Source: Puia dinghuensis
GTDB lineage: Bacteria > Bacteroidota > Bacteroidia > Chitinophagales > Chitinophagaceae
Reading direction: 5' to 3'
NCBI GenBank assembly: GCA_026224995.1
Contig: JAMFRX010000054.1
Coordinates: forward strand, 1-7,477
DNA length: 7,477 nt
The notes beneath the pieces were generated by a model. It did not search any database and had not been told where the DNA came from. It was given only the letters and a program-made list of their open reading frames with translations. Made by a program: the position numbers and the translations under genes. Below are positions 7,157 through 7,477 of this stretch, one piece after another (position 1 is the stretch's first letter; the number at the start of each line of letters is the position of its first letter).

Positions 7157-7477
7157 CTATTCGTGACCGGTTGCCCGGAGCTGTTTAATTTTTTGGAGAT
7201 AGATGTCTGCCACGATCTCCCGGGTGAACTGCCGCAGGACGAGGTTGCGGCCTTCGATGCCCATCCGGATCTTAGCCGTTGCGGGAAGATCGTAATATGT
7301 CTTCATCTTCTCTGCCAGGTGGGTTTCGTCCTTTACGCGGCAAAGCCAGCCGTTGACACCATCTTCTATGACCGCGCGGCAGCCGGCCGTGTCGGCGCCG
7401 ATGAGGGCTTTACACATGCTGGCGCCTTCGAGCAGGCTGAGGGGCATGCCTTCCCGGTAAGAGGGCAGCACGATACA
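7157..7477 (-). CDS. Glycosyltransferase family 4 (GT-B), C-terminal fragment
   Basis: The minus strand is open from the window edge to a TAG at 7157-7159, giving the last 106 residues of a retaining GT-B glycosyltransferase. LPSYREGMPLSLLEGAS contains the family's E-x7-E pair (Glu9 and Glu17 of the fragment), which contacts the nucleotide-sugar donor. DTAGCRAVIEDGVNGWLC (about 29-46) is the usual segment that follows. The end, with GRNLVLRQFTREIVADIY, is the typical closing helix region. The N-terminal acceptor-binding domain and true start lie outside the window; the GTG at 7469-7471 is an internal valine codon. The donor and acceptor sugars cannot be told from this part. The downstream membrane protein gene begins 10 nt after the stop, so the two are very likely co-transcribed in a surface polysaccharide or glycoconjugate cluster. 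Confidence 0.92.
   Translation of the reverse strand, partial: CIVLPSYREGMPLSLLEGASMCKALIGADTAGCRAVIEDGVNGWLCRVKDETHLAEKMKTYYDLPATAKIRMGIEGRNLVLRQFTREIVADIYLQKIKQLRATGHE

Overview
The window looks like chromosomal DNA from a member of the Bacteroidota, most likely of the Chitinophagaceae type. This rests on a type III glutamine synthetase, a ClpC and a (d)CMP kinase that read like those of this phylum, and starts preceded by A/T-rich sequence rather than good Shine-Dalgarno sites. The assignment is by recalled family resemblance, not by a search.

Layout: (1) 1-117, minus strand, holds the N-terminus of a small STAS-like protein that runs off the left edge. (2) 118-209 is a divergent intergenic region with a perfect 20-bp palindrome. 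(3) 210-2744, plus strand, is a complete clpC (AAA+ unfoldase of the ClpCP protease). (4) A strong hairpin with A and T tracts at 2747-2784 separates clpC from cmk, ending only 11 nt before the cmk ATG. (5) 2796-3467, plus strand, is cmk, (d)CMP kinase. (6) A bidirectional terminator at 3496-3521 lies between the convergent cmk and glnN. (7) 3526-5718, minus strand, is glnN, the large type III glutamine synthetase. (8) 5719-5877 is the glnN leader and promoter region, with an inverted repeat around CCGCGG. (9) 5878-7146 and 7157-7477, both minus strand, are a polytopic membrane protein of unknown function and the C-terminus of a family-4 glycosyltransferase. They are 10 nt apart and probably form the end of a polysaccharide or glycoconjugate operon that continues beyond the right edge.

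The left and middle parts are ordinary housekeeping: protein quality control, pyrimidine nucleotide metabolism and ammonia assimilation. The genes do not form one pathway; three or four separate transcription units are suggested by orientation and terminators. The right part is the only accessory-looking section. No mobile element, CRISPR array, tRNA or rRNA was seen, and nothing in the window amounts to a convincing new system. The points most worth checking are the palindrome upstream of clpC, the terminator pressed against the cmk start, the inverted repeat in front of glnN, and the uncharacterised membrane protein.
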